A model generated the notes under the pieces. The model saw only the letters and a list, made by a program, of their open reading frames with translations. It searched no databases and was not told the DNA's origin. A program made the position numbers and the translations under genes. 41,175 bases of DNA from an uncultured Lachnospiraceae bacterium (lineage in GTDB: Bacteria; Bacillota; Clostridia; Lachnospirales; Lachnospiraceae), in NCBI GenBank assembly GCA_937950565.1, contig CALFCS010000088.1, positions 1 to 41,175 on the forward strand. Reading direction: 5' to 3'. Below, one piece after another: positions 33,551 to 41,175 of this stretch. Each line of letters starts with the position of its first letter. The stretch's first letter is position 1.

Positions 33551-34392
33551 GACAAACGAAAGAAGTGAAGACAGAGCAGAAAGAAATGAGTAAGAAGAAA
33601 AAGTATCTTCTTGCAGGCGGAATTCTCTGTATTGCAGCGGTTGCTGTGATTATTTTGATTCTTGTCGGAAGAGGTAAGAAAGAGGAAAAAGCCGAGGGAA
33701 TCGAGGAGTATATGACGATTAACCTGTTTCCCGGATTTGAAGGAGAAGATGCAGATACTGTCCTGGAAGGAAATTTAACGAATCCGGAAGTCCTTCTGGA
33801 ATATGCAGGAAGCTACGACGGTATATTCTATGAGGATGGAGAAAATAAGGAGAAGAAGGATATTTTCAGCCTGCTTCTGACAAATACCGCAGAAGATACA
33901 TTAGAGGTTATGCAGCTTCAGATTGAGGATGAAAAGGGAGAGAGCTATCAGTTCCAGGTGTCAGCGCTTCCCTCTGGAGGAACGGTGCTTGCACAGGAGC
34001 TGGAAGGCAAGAAGTTCCGAAAAGACGGAGTTTATAAAATTGTGAGTGATAATTTTGGATTCCTAGAAGAGAATGGTGAGCTTTCTGCGCTGGATATCGT
34101 GGAGCAGGACGGGAAAATATATGTGACAAATAACGGCGGGTCGGCTCTGGAAGGAGTGCAGATTATCTATAAGAATTGGCTGGGCGGACATGCTTATCCG
34201 GGCGGAATCGCATACCGGGTTACACCAGAGGAGCTTCCGGCCGGTGAGACGATTGAGATTACTTCCAAGCATTATGAGGAAGGAAAGAGTAAAGTGACAG
34301 GGCTTAAGAAGAGCGCGAAGCCTGTGGAACAAGCAGATGGAGGAACAAATGGAAAAGCAGACGGAGAGGCAGATGGAAAATCCGCAGATTAG
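33547..34392 (+). CDS. Membrane-anchored protein of unknown function
   Basis: A 281-residue protein with a basic N-terminus and one membrane helix (about residues 19-41), then a ~220-residue extracytoplasmic domain of beta-rich look with MTINLFPGFEGED near residue 57 and a repetitive Gly/Asp/Lys tail (GKADGEADGKSAD). The frame is open further upstream to 33361, but that part overlaps the HprK-like gene; ATG 33547 in an ATGA overlap is preferred, with GGAGGAG 15 bp upstream. The next gene begins inside its end. I do not recognise the family. The position between the kinase and the radical SAM enzyme suggests a part in the same pathway, for example as an external receptor or attachment partner. 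Confidence 0.65.
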   Translation: MRQTKEVKTEQKEMSKKKKYLLAGGILCIAAVAVIILILVGRGKKEEKAEGIEEYMTINLFPGFEGEDADTVLEGNLTNPEVLLEYAGSYDGIFYEDGENKEKKDIFSLLLTNTAEDTLEVMQLQIEDEKGESYQFQVSALPSGGTVLAQELEGKKFRKDGVYKIVSDNFGFLEENGELSALDIVEQDGKIYVTNNGGSALEGVQIIYKNWLGGHAYPGGIAYRVTPEELPAGETIEITSKHYEEGKSKVTGLKKSAKPVEQADGGTNGKADGEADGKSAD

Positions 34393-35521
34393 ACATTATC
34401 TGTATTCAAAGGCGGCAGTCAGGCATGTCCCGATTTCCGGAGATTTTGAATTGACGCCCTGCTGTAATATGAATTGTAAAATGTGTTATATCCGGTTATC
34501 GAAGGAGGAACAGGAAAGAGCAGGGAGACTTCGTACGGCAGAGGAGTGGATTGCGCTTGGAAAAACGTGTATGGAAGCGGGAATGCTGTTTTTGCTTCTT
34601 ACCGGGGGAGAACCGTTTCTCAGACCGGACTTCCGGGAAATTTACGAGGGACTTTATAAACTGGGGCTTGTGATTTCAATTAATTCAAATGGAACACTGA
34701 TTACGAGGGAGACCGTGGAGTGGTTAAAGGAGATGCCGCCGACAAAGATTAACATTACCCTGTATGGCGGTTCCAGAGAAGCATATGAGGAATTATGCGG
34801 TTACGGGGATGGCTATGAGAGAGCTGTGGCGGCGATATTGATGCTTCAGGAAGCTGGAATTTCCGTGAATGTCAATGTCAGCTTTACCAGGGAAAATGCA
34901 AAGGAGAGGGAGAAGATTTTTGCTTTTATTGATGAGCACGATCTTCCCTCCAGATTAACATCGTATATGTTTCCTCCGGTGCGTAAGCAGGAAGGCGGAG
35001 GAAAAAAGACTGGAGAAAGGCTTTCGCCGGAAGAGGCGGGATTTCTTAGCTGGAAATGTGTACAGTTCCGGAATCGAAAGAAGGACTGGGAAGAGGAGCG
35101 CAGGAGAATTTTGAACGGGCTTCCGGAGGAAATTGGAGACTGTCCGGTGGATGAGCAGATGCGCTGCATGGCGGGAAGAAGCATGTTCTGGATAACCTGG
35201 AACTGGGAGCTGCGGTGCTGCGGTACTATGACCAGGCCGAGTATAAGCGTTGAACCGGGTAATTTTATGGAAAAATGGGAAAAGCTTGGAAAAGAAATGG
35301 AGTATCTGCTGCTTCCAAAGGAATGTTCTGTATGTGAGTTGAGGAGGGCCTGCACGGTCTGCGGGGCAACAGCACAGGCAGAGGGAAGTGAGGTGGCACA
35401 TGCAGAGACAGAAGCAGGTGCTTCTGCCGCTACAGAGGCCAAAAGGGCGATGGAGAAGAAGCCGGAGTATTTGTGCAGGATGACGAAGGAATATGTACGG
35501 CTGCTTCGACAGGAATCATGA
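34349..35521 (+). CDS. Radical SAM/SPASM peptide-modifying enzyme
   Basis: A ~390-residue radical SAM protein. The SAM cluster is LTPCCNMNCKMCYI, a CX3CX2C motif, followed by LLTGGEPFLRPDF and INSNGTLI. The C-terminal SPASM-type region has cysteines in GDCPVDEQMRCMAG, ELRCCGTM, KECSVCELRRACTVCGA and PEYLCRM. Between the last two lies an insertion of about 30 mostly Ala/Glu/Lys residues, unusual for SPASM domains. SPASM enzymes install thioether or carbon-carbon links in peptides, or modify sulfatases. Start is uncertain: ATG 34349 (after GGAGGA), 34373 or 34337, all within the end of the upstream gene. It probably acts on the 81-residue peptide with the PqqD protein, an inference from context. 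Confidence 0.85.
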   Translation: MEKQTERQMENPQIRHYLYSKAAVRHVPISGDFELTPCCNMNCKMCYIRLSKEEQERAGRLRTAEEWIALGKTCMEAGMLFLLLTGGEPFLRPDFREIYEGLYKLGLVISINSNGTLITRETVEWLKEMPPTKINITLYGGSREAYEELCGYGDGYERAVAAILMLQEAGISVNVNVSFTRENAKEREKIFAFIDEHDLPSRLTSYMFPPVRKQEGGGKKTGERLSPEEAGFLSWKCVQFRNRKKDWEEERRRILNGLPEEIGDCPVDEQMRCMAGRSMFWITWNWELRCCGTMTRPSISVEPGNFMEKWEKLGKEMEYLLLPKECSVCELRRACTVCGATAQAEGSEVAHAETEAGASAATEAKRAMEKKPEYLCRMTKEYVRLLRQES

Positions 35522-35559
35522 GACATTTCCGTTATTTGGCCGAAGCAGTCTCGTTTTTT
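35501..35559 (+). terminator. Probable terminator at the end of the radical SAM gene
   Basis: CTGCTTCG (35501-35508) can pair with CGAAGCAG (35541-35548), or GAGAC (35520-35524) with GTCTC (35548-35552), followed by TTTTTT at 35554-35559. The element overlaps the end of the convergent c-di-GMP gene; the two stop codons are only 10 bp apart. Confidence 0.45.
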
Positions 35560-38375
35560 GAGTAAAATTCTAAAAATCCTTCTATAGGGATTGGTTTACA
35601 ACAGTAATAACCTTGATAGCAGTCACCGGAGAGAGAAGCAATCAAGTCGTATTGCTCCTGCGTCTCAATACCTTCTACGCACGTACGGAATCCAGCCTGT
35701 CTGGAGCCTTTTAAGATAAGCTCCATCATATAGCGGTAGTGCTTGTTCGTAAAGATTTCCATAAGGAAGAATCGGTCTACCTTCAGTTCATCAATAGGAA
35801 GCTGTAATAACAGCATCAGGGATGAGGAGCCTGTACCAAAATCATCAATGGCAATGGTGATGCCATGGGAACGGAAAAATTTTAATTCATCGGCAAGGAA
35901 AGCCGGATCCAGCCGTTTACAGCGTTCCGTAAGCTCCAGACACAGATTTTGCGGCGGGCATCCGGTGTCCGCGAGAATATCCAGGACATCCTCGCGAAAG
36001 CCACTGTGCTCAAGCTGAATCAATGCGATATTGACATTCAGGATGAAATGTGGGTCAGCCTGACGAAGCGGGCGGGTTTCTTCAATTGCCTGGCGGAGAA
36101 TCCAGTTTCCAACCTGGATAAAGGCAGGATCATTTTCCAACCATGGAATAAAGCTGTCTGGCGGCACAATGCCATAGGGTTCCTTTTTCCAGCGCAGCAA
36201 TACTTCAGCGCCGATAATCTTTCCGGTGGAGAAAGAGATAATCGGCTGATAGTACAGGAAGAAATTTTTGCATCCGTCCATGGCGCTGCGGTGAATATCC
36301 GTATGGAGTTTAATATTTTCAATATCAACGGCCTGGCGGATATCTTCCATGAAGACCAGTTCGCTGCGGTAATTTTCAAGAGACTGTTCCATGGCATAGA
36401 TAAGACCACTGCGTACAATATAATCATTATAAGCATGACGGTTGTCAAGCTGTACGGCGCCTCCGTAGATGCTCAGCGGAATCTGGAAGCTGTTGATGCA
36501 GATTTTATTCTCAGCAATTTCACGAATCCGATGGTAAAATTCAAGCGCTTCATTCCGGCTGGTATTGTATAAGTATAATGCGAATTTTGCACCTTCCAGA
36601 CGGAATACGCGTCCATTTCCTTCGATGAGTTCTGTAAGCTCCATTCCGAAGAGCCGAAGCACCTGATTCCCGCCTTGTTGGCCATACATTGCATTGATAT
36701 GGCGGAAATGTTCAATTCCCAGTTTGATGACGCAGGCTTCTGTGCGTTCTTCAATCAGGCGGTGGACACTCTTGGTAAATTCTGCATTGTTGTGCAGATT
36801 GGTAACAGGATCCACATCATCAACAATCCCATGGTTGATGATGGTGCCGGCGAATAAATCAGGTTCTGTGCCGTTTCCCTTTAGTACCATGCCCCGGCAG
36901 GTACAGACAACATATTCTCCCAGACGGTTTTTGACCCGGTATTCCAGCTCATGGACGGAACTGCGCCCGGAAAAAACGTCTTCGATGTTTTCCCGGTACA
37001 TTTCTCTGTCCTGTGGGTGAATGCATGATTCCCAGATTTTTCCGGCATCAAGCATGTATTCGCCTGGGAGACCGAAATAATCTACTGCAGCCACAGACCA
37101 GCGGGAGACATTTGTAGACATATTACAGAGATAAAGATAGCCCCGCTTGGTGGTGCCGGAAAAAGCGTCAAATATCCGGTCGGTGAGTCCGCTGGTGTCC
37201 AGGGTTTCTTCCCTGGCAGGATTCTGGCTTCTTGCCAGTACTTGTCTGACTGACGGTGCATTTTCGTGAAGATCAGGGAATGTAATCGGACCATATTTGA
37301 TTTTGTTACGCTCTTTATAGCGGTACATGACGGAATCTGCTGTGCGGATAGCGTCTTCAATGCTTTGTTTGGAAGGCTCGTACAGGGCGTATCCCACGGA
37401 AACATATGGAAAATGGGAATCTGTTTCACGGTGTTTTTCCATGGCAGAAAAGAAGCAGGTGTTCAATTCGGTTATCGGACAGTCAGGTGAATCCAGGATT
37501 ACACAGAATTCATCGCCTCCAATCCGATAGCATCTTCCGGATTTTTCATAGGTGCTTCGGATAATTCTGCCAATTGTCTGCAGACAGTGGTCGCCATAGA
37601 GATGACCATATTCGTCATTGACTGATTTGAAAAAATCAACGTCAAAAAGCTGGATGATGACAGGATCATGCAGCCGCGGCAGCCGGTTGTCGTAGCTTGT
37701 CCGGTTGAGAAGCATTGTCATTTCGTCTATACGCTGTATCATATCATTGTAAAAAATATAAATCAGTGTTACAACGATGGCAACTGTAAGCCAGGCTGAT
37801 TTGATACTTTTGTCAAGCTGATTTGCCGCAATACCAAACATCAAATAAGCAAGCATCAGAATTAATAACACCCGGTTCCGGTTCTGATATTGCCGGCTGA
37901 CATGATGGCCGCTCCATAATACATAGACGGCGCCGCCCAGATAAGTTACCAGGTAAATCCAATAAAAGGGACCATGATGAAAGACCCCGCTGTTGTCAAC
38001 ATAGAATATAAATTTTCCAAAGGCAGATAAAATTTCCAGACCGGTATGAAGAATCAGGATATAGTGAAACCACCGGGTTTTTCTGGAAAACCTTGCGGAC
38101 TGGTTTAAGATTTCTGCACACAGGAAAGGAACGACCGGAGTCAGGGAAAGCTCCACTACCTTGGTCCAAATATGGAATTGTCGGAATCTTTCGCCGAAGG
38201 AAGCGGTCATGCTGCCTGACCATTCCGCGATGATGGCAAAAATAACGATGGAGAACAAGACGAAAAACATCTTTCGTTTCTGCTCAGAAAGCAAATCGTT
38301 GGTATTGGCCATTATCCCAAGAATTATCATCAGAAAAATAGTTTCTAAAATAATTACAGTATAAAAATTAAGCAT
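35532..38375 (-). CDS. Membrane GGDEF-PAS-GGDEF-EAL cyclic di-GMP protein
   Basis: A 947-residue protein. Residues 1-~215 contain about six to seven membrane helices. A GGDEF domain follows with FDVDFFKSVNDEYGH and an intact RIGGDEFCVI (~286-290), but no RxxD inhibition site before it. A PAS domain (~385-500) leads to a second, degenerate GGDEF (RLEGAKFALYL near residue 590). The EAL domain (~685-935) keeps its metal and catalytic residues: GAEVLLRW, LNVNIA, CLELTER, AIDDFGTGSS, DELKVDR and CVEGIE. It may both make and break c-di-GMP, with net direction unknown. ATG at 38375 (complement) has AAAGGTGG upstream. It is divergent from the LamG gene, so c-di-GMP could control surface proteins here. 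Confidence 0.92.
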   Translation of the reverse strand: MLNFYTVIILETIFLMIILGIMANTNDLLSEQKRKMFFVLFSIVIFAIIAEWSGSMTASFGERFRQFHIWTKVVELSLTPVVPFLCAEILNQSARFSRKTRWFHYILILHTGLEILSAFGKFIFYVDNSGVFHHGPFYWIYLVTYLGGAVYVLWSGHHVSRQYQNRNRVLLILMLAYLMFGIAANQLDKSIKSAWLTVAIVVTLIYIFYNDMIQRIDEMTMLLNRTSYDNRLPRLHDPVIIQLFDVDFFKSVNDEYGHLYGDHCLQTIGRIIRSTYEKSGRCYRIGGDEFCVILDSPDCPITELNTCFFSAMEKHRETDSHFPYVSVGYALYEPSKQSIEDAIRTADSVMYRYKERNKIKYGPITFPDLHENAPSVRQVLARSQNPAREETLDTSGLTDRIFDAFSGTTKRGYLYLCNMSTNVSRWSVAAVDYFGLPGEYMLDAGKIWESCIHPQDREMYRENIEDVFSGRSSVHELEYRVKNRLGEYVVCTCRGMVLKGNGTEPDLFAGTIINHGIVDDVDPVTNLHNNAEFTKSVHRLIEERTEACVIKLGIEHFRHINAMYGQQGGNQVLRLFGMELTELIEGNGRVFRLEGAKFALYLYNTSRNEALEFYHRIREIAENKICINSFQIPLSIYGGAVQLDNRHAYNDYIVRSGLIYAMEQSLENYRSELVFMEDIRQAVDIENIKLHTDIHRSAMDGCKNFFLYYQPIISFSTGKIIGAEVLLRWKKEPYGIVPPDSFIPWLENDPAFIQVGNWILRQAIEETRPLRQADPHFILNVNIALIQLEHSGFREDVLDILADTGCPPQNLCLELTERCKRLDPAFLADELKFFRSHGITIAIDDFGTGSSSLMLLLQLPIDELKVDRFFLMEIFTNKHYRYMMELILKGSRQAGFRTCVEGIETQEQYDLIASLSGDCYQGYYCCKPIPIEGFLEFYSKNETASAK

Positions 38376-38414
38376 ATGGAATCCACCTTTATAAATTTTC
38401 TGTTCTTAATGAAA

Positions 38415-38443
38415 AGTATAAATTTTCATGATAGAAAATGCAA
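38415..38443 (-). promoter_or_regulatory. Promoter of the c-di-GMP protein gene
   Basis: On the minus strand, TTGCAT (complement of 38438-38443) and TATACT (complement of 38415-38420) are 17 bp apart; transcription would start about 33 bp before the start codon. On the plus side of the same 192-bp gap I see a TTCAA-TTAT-TTGAA palindrome (38486-38499) and AT-rich sequence but no clear promoter for the rightward gene. Confidence 0.5.
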
Positions 38444-38567
38444 GAAATATTATCGTGGGTGTTTGCAGAAAGAAGGCAGTAAAAGTTCAATTATTTGAAG
38501 TATATATAAAATTTACAGGAGTATAAACAGGGGACGAACAAAATTGAAGGAATGAGAGGAGAACAGA

Positions 38568-41175
38568 GTGAAAAAACGGAAAAAGCAAAGACAAAAAAGG
38601 ACTTTGGCAGGGATTCTTGCTTTTGTGCTGGTGGCAGGAAATCTCTCTTTTAGCAGCCCTGCCGTAAAGGCAGCGGGAGAAGAGGAAAAGGCCAGAACGC
38701 TTCTTGCACGGTACGAGCTTTTGAATGATGTGCAGGACAGTTCCGGGAATAACCGAAACGGAAACCTTGTAGGTAATGTGACATTTGGAACGGATAATGA
38801 CGCAGGAATGATTCTGCCGGGTGGAAACAACAGCAGTACAAATTATGTCAGTATTCCGGGAGAGATGTTTGCAGGGCAGGAGAATTTGACGATATCGGCA
38901 TGGATAAAGACGGAAGTGAATCCGGGAAACTGGTCGGCACTTTTCTTTGGAACTGCCGCACAGAGTAATAATATGCCGCTTCATTACTGGCTGTTTAATC
39001 CATGTAGTCCTGAAAAATGTTTTAAATCGGCATTTACGGATTCTGACAATGTGAATGCACCATATAATTCTGAGGTAAAATTGAACGAGACGGCAACAGA
39101 CGGAAATAAAAGTGTATGGACGCATTATACTACAGTGATCACACCGACATCGCTGATTGGATACATTAATGGAAAATGTATTGGAACAGCGGTAAAAACG
39201 AAAACAGTGACAAGTTTTGGTGAAAATCTGGAGGCTTATATCGGACGCTCTAATTATTTGGGCGACTGGCCATTTCAAGGGAGCTTTCAGGATGTCTGTA
39301 TTTATGGAGAAGCGCTTACAGAAGAAGAAATCCAGATGATTATGGGGGAAGCTCCGGCAGACAATACGAAGACCATTGTTGTGCAGAATGCAAAGGAGAA
39401 CCTGACTTTAGAGAACTTAAATGGTGTGACATCGGATCTGGTACTTCCGGATACAGCCGGATATGGGACAACGGTTACATGGGAATCTTCGAATCCATCT
39501 GTGATTGCTGCAGATGGTACGGTAACGCCGGCATCAGAGGATAAAACGGTTACTCTTACTGCAACCGTGTTCCTCGGGACGGTAACAGATACGAAGACAT
39601 TTACTGCGATGGTTCCGGCAGACGGAGGGAAGCCGTATCTTCATTATGATTTTTCGCAGGTAACTGGAACGGCAGTTACAGATATTTCCGGAAATGGACA
39701 TAACGGTACGATTCAGGGTAATGGATACAGTATTGCAGGAAATGAACTGAGTCTGCCGGGCGGGGCATCGGGCAGCGATGCGTCATATGTGGAGATTCCG
39801 ACGGGAACTTTTGATAACCAGGATACGCTGACCATTTCTCTGTGGCTGAAAAATGAAACTGGAGCAAGTAATTATGCGGCGATGTTCCTTGGAAATGCTT
39901 CAAATTACTGGCTCCTGAATCCGTGTAATCCGAATGGCTATTATAAATCAGTTATTACAAATTCAGAAGATACGGGTGCACCGTACAATACAGAGTATGG
40001 AATCAGTCCGACAATGGCTGCAAACGGCATTGCGGGCCCGAAGACGGATGCTCAGTGGGCATTATATACAACGGTCATTCAGCCGGGAAGTATCACTGCC
40101 TATTATAATAATACACTGGTTGGGAGCGTGGAAACGAGCCGGAATGTGAGTGATTTTGGTACAAACCTTCTCTCTTATATTGGCAAGTCTACATATCCGG
40201 ATAAGTTTTATCAGGGAGGAGTCCGGGACGTACGGGTCTACACTTATAGCAAAGACCACCAGGGGATTGCAGAGATTTACTATGAAGGGCTTGGAGATGA
40301 AGAAGCAGTTAATCAGGCGCTTCAGGAGGACATGGAGCATCTGACGCTTCCGTATAAGTATGTCATGGAGGATATCAGCCTTCCAACAGCAGGATTGAAC
40401 GGTTCTAAGATTACCTGGAGCAGCAATAGTGAGTATCTGGATTCCAGAGGAAGAGTAACGCTTCCAGCAGGTGGGGAAAAGCAGGTAACGCTGACTGCGA
40501 CATTAATGCTTGCCGGAAAAAGTGTGACAAAAGAATTTCCGTTAACCGTGCTTCCAGATACAGCGGACGGATGGCTTACTTATTATATGGAAAGCCTCAC
40601 TGTCAGACCGACCATCCTTACGGAGAATCTGGAGCTTCCTTCCAGTATTGGCAATGAGACTTCTGTCATATGGAAAACCAGTGATGAGACGGTCCTGAAA
40701 GCAGACGGGACGGTGATGAGACCGGATTATGGAAGCGGTGACAAACCGGTAACGTTGACTGCTTCTGTAACATATCAGGGTGTGACAAAAGAAAAGACAT
40801 TTTCCCTTACTGTTGCCCAGGAGCCGTATGGGAGAATTCTTACTTACGTCAGAAGTGGAAATATAGACCGTACAGATGCCCTTCATATTGGATATAGCGA
40901 GGATAAAGGAAAGACCTATCAGGCATTAAATAATAACCAGCCCATTCTTTACCCTTCCAAAGGTACAAAGATGATGGGAAGCCCGGTGTTCTTCCGTAAA
41001 GCAGACGGCACATATGGAGCGATTGCTGACGATAATCACAGCAGTGGTTACGTATTTCTCTATGATTCGAAAGATTTGACTAGTTTTACAAACCCGCGTT
41101 ATGTCAGAATCGATGCAGGCGGAAACAGCGTATCAAATGTAAGCTGTGTTTATAGTGAGGAAGATTCCGCATATG
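38568..41175 (+). CDS. Secreted LamG/Ig/beta-propeller glycosidase-like protein (partial)
   Basis: The frame is open from GTG 38568 to the window end (869 residues, 3' end missing). GAGGAG at 38556-38561 sets the GTG start. A signal peptide (about residues 1-36, ending SPAVKAAG) is followed by a LamG domain (~45-262), an Ig-like repeat (~265-350), a second LamG (~358-575) and two more Ig-like repeats (~580-750) with TWESSNPSVIAADGTVT and TWSSNSEYLDSRG patterns. From ~755 begins a region with YVRSGNIDRTDALHIGYSED and GSPVFFRKADGTYGAIADD, which resembles the first blades of a GH43-like five-bladed propeller. It is probably a carbohydrate-active surface enzyme; the catalytic part is mostly outside the window. 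Its LamG domains resemble the fourth LamG of the giant protein. Confidence 0.8.
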   Translation, partial: MKKRKKQRQKRTLAGILAFVLVAGNLSFSSPAVKAAGEEEKARTLLARYELLNDVQDSSGNNRNGNLVGNVTFGTDNDAGMILPGGNNSSTNYVSIPGEMFAGQENLTISAWIKTEVNPGNWSALFFGTAAQSNNMPLHYWLFNPCSPEKCFKSAFTDSDNVNAPYNSEVKLNETATDGNKSVWTHYTTVITPTSLIGYINGKCIGTAVKTKTVTSFGENLEAYIGRSNYLGDWPFQGSFQDVCIYGEALTEEEIQMIMGEAPADNTKTIVVQNAKENLTLENLNGVTSDLVLPDTAGYGTTVTWESSNPSVIAADGTVTPASEDKTVTLTATVFLGTVTDTKTFTAMVPADGGKPYLHYDFSQVTGTAVTDISGNGHNGTIQGNGYSIAGNELSLPGGASGSDASYVEIPTGTFDNQDTLTISLWLKNETGASNYAAMFLGNASNYWLLNPCNPNGYYKSVITNSEDTGAPYNTEYGISPTMAANGIAGPKTDAQWALYTTVIQPGSITAYYNNTLVGSVETSRNVSDFGTNLLSYIGKSTYPDKFYQGGVRDVRVYTYSKDHQGIAEIYYEGLGDEEAVNQALQEDMEHLTLPYKYVMEDISLPTAGLNGSKITWSSNSEYLDSRGRVTLPAGGEKQVTLTATLMLAGKSVTKEFPLTVLPDTADGWLTYYMESLTVRPTILTENLELPSSIGNETSVIWKTSDETVLKADGTVMRPDYGSGDKPVTLTASVTYQGVTKEKTFSLTVAQEPYGRILTYVRSGNIDRTDALHIGYSEDKGKTYQALNNNQPILYPSKGTKMMGSPVFFRKADGTYGAIADDNHSSGYVFLYDSKDLTSFTNPRYVRIDAGGNSVSNVSCVYSEEDSAY

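Noticed and set aside
1..41175. tRNA genes, insertion sequences, transposases, integrases or phage genes
   Set aside because: None was recognised on either strand; the accessory part carries no classical mobility genes apart from the repeat-bounded small cassette.

Overview
The window looks like a chromosomal segment of a spore-forming, low-to-mid GC Clostridia, most likely a Lachnospiraceae (clostridial cluster XIVa gut anaerobe). The reasons are the gene order der-plsY-gpsA-spoIVA, a class A RNase P RNA, a DUF512 radical SAM protein, the long clostridial form of PRPP synthetase, and large SLH/LamG surface proteins. The genus cannot be fixed from the sequence alone.

Positions 1-13205 are housekeeping. 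The 3' end of ilvD, then ilvB, serC and serA run rightward and end at a bidirectional terminator facing a leftward prs. A promoter at about 5784-5813 starts a second rightward run: DUF512 protein, der, plsY, gpsA. This leads into the sporulation gene spoIVA, then a MogA/MoaB-like gene, rnhA and the RNase P RNA (about 12796-13200). Between gpsA and spoIVA a perfect 10-bp inverted repeat includes the spoIVA ribosome binding site and encloses a SigE-like -10 element.

Positions 13238-23593 are a rightward accessory operon: a PqqD-like protein, a MalT/LuxR-type STAND regulator overlapping it, an Ig-like membrane-anchored protein, two Wzc-like chain-length/BY-kinase proteins with complementary defects, a SipW-like S26 peptidase, an ABC exporter, a CpsB-type PHP phosphatase and an LCP-family protein. 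It has the regulatory and attachment parts of a capsule locus but no glycosyltransferase, flippase or polymerase.

Positions 23594-24109 hold a 58-codon gene with a near-consensus sigma-A promoter and a strong terminator, bounded by an imperfect 23-bp inverted repeat. Positions 24110-35521 carry a 2729-residue secreted SLH/LamG/fibro-slime surface protein. It is followed 27 bp later by an 81-residue four-cysteine peptide with a charged leader-like N-terminus, then an HPr-kinase-like protein, a membrane-anchored protein and a radical SAM/SPASM enzyme. Together with the upstream PqqD, peptidase and ABC exporter this resembles a RiPP-like peptide modification and export system merged with capsule-type tyrosine kinase control and S-layer display. 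That combination is the main candidate for an undescribed system here; its function is inferred, not shown.

The right end has a leftward membrane GGDEF-PAS-GGDEF-EAL protein and the start of a rightward secreted LamG/Ig/beta-propeller (glycosidase-like) protein that runs off the window.
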